Below are positions 1 through 6,261 of a stretch of 17,865 nt of DNA, piece after piece. Position 1 is the first letter of the stretch; every line of letters begins with the position of its first letter. Where the stretch lies: positions 1 through 17,865 of the forward strand of contig JAEZLG010000261.1 in assembly GCA_023435855.1 (NCBI GenBank), written 5' to 3'. The notes under the pieces are model-generated. The model made no database searches. It saw nothing but the letters and a program-made list of their open reading frames with translations, and was not told the origin of the DNA. This DNA is from Bacillota bacterium (lineage in GTDB: Bacteria; Bacillota; Clostridia; Christensenellales; CAG-138). The position numbers and the translations under genes are program-made.

Positions 1-83
1 ATATTGAAGCTTACATTGTTGAGGGCTCTGACTCCGGGATAATCCTTGACAAGGCCTTTGATTTCCAATACATTATCGCTCAT
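1..83 (-). CDS. Sugar ABC transporter ATP-binding protein, N-terminal fragment
   Basis: Only the first 27 codons are present; the gene continues past the left edge. Read on the minus strand it begins MSDNVLEIKGLVKDYPGVRAL. This matches the typical opening of ATPases of the RbsA/MglA sugar-import family (an 'I..L.K.YPGV.AL..V.F' pattern that precedes the Walker A loop). A GGGGA ribosome site lies 7 bases before the ATG at 83. It follows the substrate-binding protein gene on the same strand, with 102 bases between them, so it should be the second gene of the transporter operon. The permease would be expected further left, outside the window. Walker motifs cannot be checked, so the family call rests on the N-terminal pattern and the neighbour. 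Confidence 0.75.
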   Translation of the reverse strand, partial: MSDNVLEIKGLVKDYPGVRALNNVSFN

Positions 84-120
84 ACCTTTATCCCCAATGC
101 TTGTTTCTATACCTGCAAAG

Positions 121-154
121 TTGCCGAGAGGGGAGCATGCTCTCCTCTCGGCAA
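121..154 (-). other. Intercistronic hairpin between binding-protein and ATPase genes
   Basis: A near-perfect inverted repeat has 11-bp arms (TTGCCGAGAGG at 121-131 and its complement at 144-154). The arms continue inward with a single mismatch. It sits 32 bases after the stop of the binding-protein gene and 37 bases before the ATPase start. No T-run follows on the minus strand, so it is unlikely to be a full terminator. In binding-protein-dependent operons such as malE-malF, hairpins at this place protect the upstream message and lower downstream expression; the same role is inferred here. Confidence 0.65.
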
Positions 155-185
155 TCATGCTATGTTATGCCTTTTAGCTCAACGG

Positions 186-1292
186 TTATTGCACGTTCGT
201 GCCGAACTGCTCGTTGAGCCAGGAGACCGCGGCAGAGCGTTCCATAGACCAGAAGGAGATGCAGTAAGCCTTTGCAAAGGTCTCAACTTCGGTTGCGCTG
301 ACCTGTTCCATATCACCGTTATAGATGGCGAACAGATTGTCGATACGAGCCTGGGCTGTTTCAATGGGAGGAAGACCCATGGAGCATTTCAGAGAGCTGG
401 TGGCCTCATAGACTTCGCCCATTTCAACTTCGTCAAAGTCAACGCTGCATACGAGCTCGGTGATGGGGGAACCGTCCGCATTACAAACACCGCGTCCGGC
501 ATCGCGCAGAGCATTCATGGTGCCGACGGTGAGGTTGGAGGCTTCGGAGTAAATCAGGTTGACTTCGGGGTTCGTAACAAGCAAGTCAGCCATAATCTGC
601 TTAGCGGCATCGGCGCCTGCACCTGCATCAAGACAGCCAAGGTTGGTCGCATTGGGAGCCACGGAAAGCACACCCTCTACGAACGGGTCGGTACGGCCGG
701 ATTTAACCTCGGTATGGTTTGGCCAGCCAAGCTGAACCATAACAACGGGCTTATCGGGGTGAGCAGCTACCCAAGCGGTGGCCATTTCAACGCCCATCTG
801 ATAGGAAACACCGGCTTCATCGCTTCGCACGCAGGGAATACCGGTTCCGATGAAGGGACCAAAGAAGGACGCCATCACAACATTGTTTTCAAGGCATTCT
901 TTGATGCCCGGGATAGCAGCTTCGTCATCCCACACATGCAGGGTGGCCATATCCATGCCCTGAGCAAGGATCTGATCGATGTTCTGGGTCATGATGGTGC
1001 CGTCGCCCTGGCCGTCAAATACGATAACTTCCGCTCCGTATTTTTCAGCAGCGTATTTTTTGGCGGCATCATACTGTGCCTGGTGGAAAACATTGCTCAA
1101 ATCGGATACGAAGTAGGCGATCTTCAGCGGCTTTGTAGCTTCGGGTGCATTTGCAGCGGGTTCGTTGGTTGCGGGTGCGTTTTCAACCGGTTTGTCTGTG
1201 GCGGGCTCGTTGGCTGCAGGCTGTACGCAACCACCGACCATTGCCAGCACAAGTACGACAACAAGCAGCACGGGCATGATCCTCTTCATCAT
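186..1292 (-). CDS. Sugar ABC transporter substrate-binding lipoprotein (RbsB/periplasmic-binding-protein type 1 family)
   Basis: This 368-residue secreted lipoprotein should capture a small carbohydrate or related ligand outside the membrane and deliver it to an ABC importer. The first 22 residues form a lipoprotein signal peptide: K3-R4, a Val/Leu-rich core and the lipobox VGGC with the lipidated Cys at 22. A low-complexity Pro/Ala/Asn/Glu linker follows at about residues 23-53. The mature fold starts with PLKIAYFVSDLSN, typical of the RbsB-like Peripla_BP_4 family. Further family-like segments are the IDQILAQGMD region and a C-terminal D-x-D near 'SVDFDEVEMG'. The ATG at 1292 is preceded by AGGAGG with 10-base spacing; a second ATG follows directly. 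It is the first gene after the promoter at 1460-1488. The ligand is unknown. The divergent dehydrogenase operon and the sugar-sensing regulator suggest a sugar or polyol. Confidence 0.88.
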   Translation of the reverse strand: MMKRIMPVLLVVVLVLAMVGGCVQPAANEPATDKPVENAPATNEPAANAPEATKPLKIAYFVSDLSNVFHQAQYDAAKKYAAEKYGAEVIVFDGQGDGTIMTQNIDQILAQGMDMATLHVWDDEAAIPGIKECLENNVVMASFFGPFIGTGIPCVRSDEAGVSYQMGVEMATAWVAAHPDKPVVMVQLGWPNHTEVKSGRTDPFVEGVLSVAPNATNLGCLDAGAGADAAKQIMADLLVTNPEVNLIYSEASNLTVGTMNALRDAGRGVCNADGSPITELVCSVDFDEVEMGEVYEATSSLKCSMGLPPIETAQARIDNLFAIYNGDMEQVSATEVETFAKAYCISFWSMERSAAVSWLNEQFGTNVQ

Positions 1293-1421
1293 TGTGAATG
1301 TTCCTCCTATTTTATTATAATATTTTTATATGTTCCCCTCACAGAGAGCAAGAGGAAATTATGAATCCGTTCCTAAAGTACGCCGTTGCGCTGCAGCCGA
1401 AATTTGTGCTAGATTCACGTC

Positions 1422-1433
1422 TGACGAATGTCA
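1422..1433 (-). promoter_or_regulatory. Possible regulator site TGAC-N4-GTCA in the transporter leader
   Basis: On the minus strand this reads TGACATTCGTCA, with inverted 4-bp arms and a 4-base centre. The same layout (TGACAATTGTCA) occurs in the promoter of the divergent dehydrogenase operon at 2820-2831. It lies about 20-30 bases downstream of the predicted transcription start, where a bound repressor could block elongation. The motif is short, so this is a candidate only. Confidence 0.3.
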
Positions 1434-1459
1434 ATTCAAATGTTTAATGCTCTGGAGGT

Positions 1460-1488
1460 AAGTTAACATAAATAAATTGCTTTGTCAA
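1460..1488 (-). promoter_or_regulatory. Promoter of the ABC transporter operon
   Basis: On the minus strand a perfect -35 TTGACA (1483-1488) is followed, after 17 bases, by a weaker -10 TAACTT (1460-1465). Transcription would start near 1452, giving a leader of about 160 bases before the binding-protein start. The 371-base stretch 1293-1663 holds this promoter, the long leader and the regulator terminator; I see no gene in it. The weak -10 suggests dependence on an activator or relief from a repressor. Confidence 0.6.
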
Positions 1489-1584
1489 CGGGAGTTTGGA
1501 ATATACTTGAATTTTTTCTGACATTTCACAATAAGTGGCATAAAGTGTAATGGTTAGCACGTTAGAAGCAGCACAAATTACGCT

Positions 1585-1619
1585 AAAAAAATACGCTGCC
1601 GTACTTTTACGGCAGCGTA
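1585..1619 (-). terminator. Rho-independent terminator after the SorC-type regulator
   Basis: A perfect 12-bp stem (1592-1603 with 1608-1619) closes a 4-base loop. On the minus strand it is followed at once by seven T (plus-strand A-run 1585-1591). It lies 44 bases after the regulator stop and separates the regulator transcript from the transporter promoter. A 7-T run also lies on the plus-strand side (1624-1630), four bases from the stem, so it may work in both directions. Confidence 0.9.
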
Positions 1620-1663
1620 AGCGTTTTTTTCAACAAGCCAATCTCGGCGAAGTTGGACAAATG

Positions 1664-2641
1664 TCACAACACTTTATCAAGCTTTCCACTGTCCAGCAAA
1701 TTGAGCACCTGATTAGCGGTGTGCTCATCCGTTGCAAGATAGTTCAGCAGTCCGCTGTTGAGCGCGCCTATAATCGGGAATACCTTGGAGTCACCCACTG
1801 CGATGGCCAAAACGGATTTAACGCTGCGTAGCCCTGTCTCGTCAATTCCGATGAGTTTATCGTTATGGGTACATTTAAGGATCTCACCGCGAATGTTGAA
1901 ATAGCGAGCACAAAGATCGCCCACGGTACAATCCGGATGTTTAAGCACGCGGCTGAGCAAAGCTTCCGAGTTAAACTGATAACCGTCGTAAGGCTCTGAA
2001 TAGCGGCCGATGCCTATAACCGCGCAGTCTAAATGCTTCCATTGCTCTATGATAGCCTGCATATAGGAACTTTCAAGGAACCGTTTTTTATCCTTAAGGG
2101 ATTCCACAATTCCGGGGGAATACATAAAGAGCGGTGTGCCATTTACCTTCTCGGCAAACCGACGGACACATTCGTTTATCTGAAATTCCTGATTGACAAG
2201 GGGTGAACCTCCGATAAGCGGGACTACAGTAATATCGCACAGATCGGTATCGTCCGGAAATGCCTGCATGAATTCGTAGCAAGCAGAGCCCCATGCCAGG
2301 CCGAATGAAGAATGGCTGGTCATAAGATCCTGCATGAAGCGTGTCGTCATAGCGACTACAATGCGCAGGAGCAGGTTGTGCTTTTTAATACCGGTAGGCA
2401 CTACTAGGCAGTTACGAAGGCCAAATCGCCGCACGAACTCACCCGAAAGTTCCTCGTTGTTTACGAACGGGTCCTTTATAGTGATTTGCACGAGACCGGC
2501 GTTTTTTGCTTCGGTGAGTAGCTGAGACACCGCCGAGCGGGATATCCCTACCTCCTTGGCAATGATTTCCTGCGTCATACCTTCCATATAATACATTTTA
2601 GATATTTGCACCAACTTCTGGATATCCCGAATCTGTTCCAT
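1664..2641 (-). CDS. SorC/DeoR-family sugar-responsive transcriptional regulator
   Basis: This 325-residue protein is a likely DNA-binding regulator of the adjacent transporter and of the divergent dehydrogenase operon. Residues about 5-55 form a helix-turn-helix (TQEIIAKEVGISRSAVSQLL), and the rest matches the SorC-type sugar-phosphate-binding domain. Visible family features are a 'FGLAWG' segment, the 'VGDLCARYFNIRGE' segment, and a C-terminal 'VLAIAVGDSKVFPIIGAL' followed by 'LATDEHTA'. The frame stays open upstream to 2734, but the ATG at 2641 is preferred. It has an AGGAG ribosome site 5 bases away, and the extra upstream residues match nothing and would overlap the promoter. The family normally senses a phosphorylated sugar or polyol. 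The effector here is unknown. Confidence 0.87.
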   Translation of the reverse strand: MEQIRDIQKLVQISKMYYMEGMTQEIIAKEVGISRSAVSQLLTEAKNAGLVQITIKDPFVNNEELSGEFVRRFGLRNCLVVPTGIKKHNLLLRIVVAMTTRFMQDLMTSHSSFGLAWGSACYEFMQAFPDDTDLCDITVVPLIGGSPLVNQEFQINECVRRFAEKVNGTPLFMYSPGIVESLKDKKRFLESSYMQAIIEQWKHLDCAVIGIGRYSEPYDGYQFNSEALLSRVLKHPDCTVGDLCARYFNIRGEILKCTHNDKLIGIDETGLRSVKSVLAIAVGDSKVFPIIGALNSGLLNYLATDEHTANQVLNLLDSGKLDKVL

Positions 2642-2710
2642 AATACTCCTCTTGCGTGAAAAAACATTTGGCGTGCCGCCGTATCTTGGCGCTGCGGACC
2701 ATACGGTATA

Positions 2711-2725
2711 TTGATAATCTATCAA
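2711..2725. promoter_or_regulatory. Inverted repeat over the regulator -10 (candidate autoregulatory operator)
   Basis: TTGATA-ATC-TATCAA is a perfect inverted repeat with 6-bp arms. It covers the predicted -10 element (2716-2721) of the regulator promoter. This position fits autorepression, but the binding protein is inferred from location only. Confidence 0.4.
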
Positions 2726-2744
2726 TCGACACACATTCTGTCAA
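2716..2744 (-). promoter_or_regulatory. Promoter of the SorC-type regulator
   Basis: Reading the minus strand, the -35 TTGACA (2739-2744) and the -10 TAGATT (2716-2721) are exactly 17 bases apart. Transcription would start near 2709, about 70 bases before the ATG at 2641. This start point also argues against the longer open frame beginning at 2734. Confidence 0.6.
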
Positions 2745-2818
2745 GAGCTATATGTTCCTCGCGCGCGGGCTTTTTAGGAGTGAACCACGCGAAAAGTGGC
2801 CACAATCAAACAAATGTA

Positions 2819-2847
2819 TTGACAATTGTCATACGCGGCATTATGCT
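2819..2847 (+). promoter_or_regulatory. Promoter and palindrome of the dehydrogenase-complex operon
   Basis: The -35 TTGACA (2819-2824) and -10 TATGCT (2842-2847) are 17 bases apart, giving a start near 2854 and a leader of about 74 bases. The -35 is embedded in a perfect 12-bp palindrome, TGACAATTGTCA (2820-2831), a natural operator position. Another 8-bp palindrome, GTGGCCAC, lies upstream at 2796-2803. The SorC-type regulator transcribed divergently from the other side of this region is the obvious candidate binder. Confidence 0.6.
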
Positions 2848-2927
2848 TGTAGAAGCAACGCTATCCTTACACATGTCCTTATAATTATCTTTGAGTATTC
2901 TATACTTTCATAAAGGAGGTTTTCGTT

Positions 2928-3902
2928 TTGAACAGTGAGAAGTCTTTATCGGATCAACAGCTTCTCGATCTGCTCGGGAATATGTATCTTGGCCGTTATT
3001 TTGAGGAACGCGTACAATGGCTGTTCTCACAGGGGCTTGTTCATGGTACAACGCACCTTGGCATAGGGGAGGAAGCAACTGCGGCCGGTTCCATTGCTGC
3101 ATTTGAGCCGCAGGATTATGTGTTCGGTACGCATCGAGGCCATGCGCAGGCGTTGTGCAAGGGTATTGATGTGAACTTCATGATGTGTGAGATACTCGCA
3201 AAGGCGAATGGTGTATGTAAGGGTCGCGGAGGGTCCATGCACATTGCGGATCCGCGCATTCTCTATTTCGGAGCGGACCGCGTTTTGGGCACCAGCGCCA
3301 CCATGGCGTGCGGGGCCGGTCTTTCAATAAAAAAAAAGAACGAGAAAAATCGCATTGCGGTGGTGTTCTACGGTGACGGCTCCAGCAACGAAGGCGCTGT
3401 GTTCGAATCGCTCAATCTCGCGGCGGTATGGAACCTACCCGTACTTTTCATTTGCACCAATAACACCTACGGTATGTCAACCCACATATCAAAAGTAATG
3501 AAGGATACAGACATCAGTAAGCGTGCCTATCCTTTTAATATCCCTTCCAAAACCGTGGACGGAAACAATGTGCTCGAGGTATACGAGGCTGTCAGAGAGG
3601 CGAGGGAATATATCGTAGCCGGTAATGGTCCCATGCTGATCGTAGAAAACACCTACCGCATCTCCGGTCATTCCAAGAGCGATGGCAACCTTTACCGAAC
3701 CAAGGAAGAAATCGCAGCCTGGAAAGAAAAATGTCCCATCAAGCAGTTTCGGGAATACCTTCTCAGTACCGGCAGGATCAATACGGAAACGCTTGACAAG
3801 GTCAGCGCTGAAGCGCTAGCCCGCATAGACGCAGCTGAGGAATTTGCCAAGGCTTCCCCTGAACCTAATGTGGATGATGTCTTTGAAGACGTTTATGCAT
3901 GA
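2928..3902 (+). CDS. Thiamine-diphosphate-dependent dehydrogenase E1 component, alpha subunit (AcoA/PdhA-like)
   Basis: E1 alpha, together with E1 beta, decarboxylates a 2-oxo acid (or cleaves acetoin) on thiamine diphosphate and passes the acyl group to lipoyl-E2. At 324 residues it has the length of acetoin-dehydrogenase AcoA proteins, shorter than typical Firmicute PdhA (about 370). The active-site loop THRGH is at 68-72. The thiamine motif runs from GDG (149-151) to NN (178-179), and an Arg/Ser-rich 'YRISGHSKSD' loop follows near 243-252. Translation starts at TTG 2928, with AAAGGAGG 8 bases upstream. No better ATG is available in the N-terminus. It is the first gene of a four-gene operon and its stop overlaps the next open frame by ATGA. 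Length and context favour an acetoin-type or generic 2-oxo-acid enzyme; the substrate cannot be read from sequence. Confidence 0.92.
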   Translation: MNSEKSLSDQQLLDLLGNMYLGRYFEERVQWLFSQGLVHGTTHLGIGEEATAAGSIAAFEPQDYVFGTHRGHAQALCKGIDVNFMMCEILAKANGVCKGRGGSMHIADPRILYFGADRVLGTSATMACGAGLSIKKKNEKNRIAVVFYGDGSSNEGAVFESLNLAAVWNLPVLFICTNNTYGMSTHISKVMKDTDISKRAYPFNIPSKTVDGNNVLEVYEAVREAREYIVAGNGPMLIVENTYRISGHSKSDGNLYRTKEEIAAWKEKCPIKQFREYLLSTGRINTETLDKVSAEALARIDAAEEFAKASPEPNVDDVFEDVYA

Positions 3903-3916
3903 GGAGAGAAAAGGAA

Positions 3917-4906
3917 ATGGCAGAGAATAAAATGAAAGAAATTACGTATTCACAGGCGATAAATGACGCACTGAGCGAGGAGATGCGCCGCGATGAGACC
4001 GTATTCATGATGGGTGAGGATATCGGGGTCTATTGCGGTGCATTTGGCGTATCCCGCGGCATGATAGGCGAATTCGGACCCGAACGCATAATGGATACCC
4101 CCATTGCGGAGCAGGCGTTTGTCGGAGCTGCCGTCGGCGCAGCTATGACCGGTCTAAGACCCGTGGTTGAACTGATGTTTTCCGATTTTATGTGCGTTTG
4201 CTTTGACGAGCTTGTCAATGAAGCCGCAAAAATGCGCTTTATGTTCGGTGGACGCGTGAAAGTTCCTATGGTAATGCGCACCGCATCAGGCGCAGGAACA
4301 GGCGCGGCAGCGCAGCATTCACAGAGCTTGGAAACGTTGCTTGCTCATTTCCCGGGTCTCAAAGTAGTGGTCCCTTCCACGCCTTATGATGCAAAAGGGC
4401 TTCTCAAAACTGCTATCCGCGACGACAACCCTGTGATGTTTCTTGAGCAGAAGAAACTCTATAAGACAAAGGGTTTGGTACCCGAAGAGGAGTATACCAT
4501 TGAATTTGGTGTAGCCGATATCAAGCGCGAAGGGAAAGACTGCACGATTGTAACTTACGGCCGCATGGTGCAGGTGTGCCTTGAGGCTGCGGATGAGCTT
4601 AAAAAGGACGGTATTGAAGCGGAAATCGTAGATATCCGCACCCTGCTGCCGCTTGATACCAAGACCATAATTGACTCCGTGATAAAGACAAAGCATGTTT
4701 TGATCGTGCATGAGGCCGTGCAGTTTGCGGGCTTCGGCGGCGAGATAGCCGGGCAGATAGCCGACAGCGAGGCGTTCTACCACCTGGAAGCACCGATACG
4801 CCGCATGGGTGCCAAGAGTACGCCTATACCCTTCAATCCCACCCTAGAAAGGGAGACCTTCCCAACGGTACAGAAAATAGTTGCTCAGGTTAAGGATCTG
4901 GTATAA
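3917..4906 (+). CDS. Thiamine-diphosphate-dependent dehydrogenase E1 component, beta subunit (AcoB/PdhB-like)
   Basis: E1 beta completes the alpha2-beta2 E1 and binds the diphosphate-thiamine cofactor together with the alpha subunit. The protein (329 residues) is colinear with AcoB/PdhB over its whole length. The N-terminal segment MMGEDIGVYCGAFGVSRGM carries the conserved acidic thiamine-contact residue. 'DTPIAEQAFVGAAVGAAMTG' and 'RTASGAGTGAAAQHSQSLE' are the pyrimidine-binding core. The C-terminal half ends with the transketolase C-terminal domain ('VDIRTLLPLD', 'LIVHEAV'). An ATG at 3899 overlaps the E1 alpha stop but has no ribosome site. The ATG at 3917 has GAGGAG about 10 bases upstream and gives the usual N-terminus, so it is preferred. 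The stop codon is part of the ribosome site of E2. Confidence 0.92.
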   Translation: MAENKMKEITYSQAINDALSEEMRRDETVFMMGEDIGVYCGAFGVSRGMIGEFGPERIMDTPIAEQAFVGAAVGAAMTGLRPVVELMFSDFMCVCFDELVNEAAKMRFMFGGRVKVPMVMRTASGAGTGAAAQHSQSLETLLAHFPGLKVVVPSTPYDAKGLLKTAIRDDNPVMFLEQKKLYKTKGLVPEEEYTIEFGVADIKREGKDCTIVTYGRMVQVCLEAADELKKDGIEAEIVDIRTLLPLDTKTIIDSVIKTKHVLIVHEAVQFAGFGGEIAGQIADSEAFYHLEAPIRRMGAKSTPIPFNPTLERETFPTVQKIVAQVKDLV

Positions 4907-4917
4907 GGAGGCCGCCC

Positions 4918-6261
4918 ATGACAGAAATTTATATGCCCAAAGCGGGTATGGATATGAACGAGGGCGTCCTTGTTCGCTGGCTCAAAAGCATCGGCGATCC
5001 GGTTGAAAAGGACGAACCCATCATGGAAATTGAGACAGACAAGATAACCATGGAGGCGGAAGCGCCCGCAAGCGGGTTTCTGCTGGCCACCTATTCCGAA
5101 GAGGGCGATGTGATACCTGTGTTGGGGATCATGGGCTACATTGGTTCCAAGGATGAAGTTCCGCCTGCAGCACCCGGTAACACGGATACTGCCGCGTCTG
5201 AAGCATCCGTGCTTTCCTTAACAGCGACCGAAGCGAATGCCCCCAAGGCTGCAGCTTTTGCGCAAGCTGTCGAAGCTGTGCGTGCCACTCCGGGTGCGCG
5301 GCAGCTTGCCAAGGAGCTAGGCGTTGATATTTCTTGTGTTTCTCCGACCGGCAAGCATGGAGAAGTACTTGGAGAAGACGTACGTAAAGCCGCCAAGCAT
5401 ACTGCAGCGACTCCGCTTGCACAACGGATAGCCGATGATGGCAAAATCGCAGTCTCGTCGATACAGGGAACGGGCTTTGGCGGCAGAGTTACCAAGGCGG
5501 ATGTGCTTTTAGCTACAGCCCCCGCCCCGCAAGCGTATACCATGTCGGTTGGTGAAAGCGAGCGGCTTACGATAGAAAGCCGCAGGCCGCTGAACTCGAT
5601 GGAGCGGGTTGTTGCTGAGCGTATGTCTCAAAGCCACTTTGAAATACCCGGCGTGACCCAATCGCTGCTTGTAGATATGACCGATCTTCTTGCCCTGCGT
5701 GCGAAGATTAACGCCCGTCGCGAGCAGAAGATTTCCGTCAACGACTTTGTGCTCAAAGCGACAGCAATTGCTGTGAAAGAGCAGCCGCTGGCTCGCACAA
5801 GCATATATGGCAACGAATATGTGGTTTATAGCGAGGCGAATATTGGCTTTGCGGTGAGCATGAACGATGGCGAAGGCCTACTTGTGCCCGTGTTGCACAA
5901 TGCGGATCGCATGCCGCTTGCCGAGTTGTCCGCAAAGGCAAAGGAACTTGCTGCACGTGCGCGCGACAACAAGATCAAACCCAGCGAATGCTCAGGAGGA
6001 ACCTATACCGTATCTAATATGGGCATGTATGATGTGTGGGACTTTACCCCGATCATCAACCAGCCGCAATCCGGCATTCTCGGTATAGGCTCTACTTGTG
6101 AAATGCTACGGTTTGCGCCGGATGGCAGTGTTGTTTCCCGCAAGGTATGCAAATTACTCATCACCTACGATCACCGCATCATGAATGGCGTGACCGCAGC
6201 TAAATTCGAACTGCGTGTGCGCGACCTGCTTGAGAATCCCGAGGAGTTGCTTCTTACATGA
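4918..6261 (+). CDS. Dihydrolipoamide acyltransferase (E2) with one lipoyl and two E3-binding domains
   Basis: E2 forms the complex core and moves the acyl group from the lipoyl arm to CoA. Residues 1-76 are a lipoyl domain with the lipoylated Lys42 in ETDKIT. An Ala/Pro/Thr linker follows (about 80-120). Two consecutive stretches, about 123-157 and 164-198, both look like peripheral-subunit-binding domains (TP.ARQLAKELGVD..., TPLAQRIADDGKI..., each with a G-x-V..DV ending). Most E2s of this type carry one. Residues 222-447 are the CAT-like catalytic domain. The active-site motif reads DHRIMNG, so the catalytic His419 is present but the usual Asp four residues later is Asn423. TAAGGAGG is 6 bases before the ATG, and the stop overlaps E3 by ATGA. 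Acyl specificity is unknown. Confidence 0.92.
   Translation: MTEIYMPKAGMDMNEGVLVRWLKSIGDPVEKDEPIMEIETDKITMEAEAPASGFLLATYSEEGDVIPVLGIMGYIGSKDEVPPAAPGNTDTAASEASVLSLTATEANAPKAAAFAQAVEAVRATPGARQLAKELGVDISCVSPTGKHGEVLGEDVRKAAKHTAATPLAQRIADDGKIAVSSIQGTGFGGRVTKADVLLATAPAPQAYTMSVGESERLTIESRRPLNSMERVVAERMSQSHFEIPGVTQSLLVDMTDLLALRAKINARREQKISVNDFVLKATAIAVKEQPLARTSIYGNEYVVYSEANIGFAVSMNDGEGLLVPVLHNADRMPLAELSAKAKELAARARDNKIKPSECSGGTYTVSNMGMYDVWDFTPIINQPQSGILGIGSTCEMLRFAPDGSVVSRKVCKLLITYDHRIMNGVTAAKFELRVRDLLENPEELLLT

Noticed and set aside
162..1364. 400-codon open frame on the plus strand
   Set aside because: It is antisense to the substrate-binding lipoprotein, which has a signal peptide, lipobox, ribosome site and family match. 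The plus-strand translation resembles no protein and has no ribosome site.
2642..2734. Longer N-terminus of the SorC-type regulator
   Set aside because: These 31 codons match no family sequence and cover the predicted promoter and transcription start. The ATG at 2641 has a good ribosome site.
2642..2927. Sigma-54 (-24/-12) promoter, as used by many acetoin dehydrogenase operons
   Set aside because: No TGGCAC-N5-TTGCA-like element is present, and no AcoR-type activator gene is in the window. A sigma-A-like promoter fits well.
3329..3337. Run of nine A within the E1 alpha gene as a possible slippage site
   Set aside because: The frame is intact across it and encodes the expected sequence. No sign of programmed frameshifting, such as an alternative frame product, is visible.
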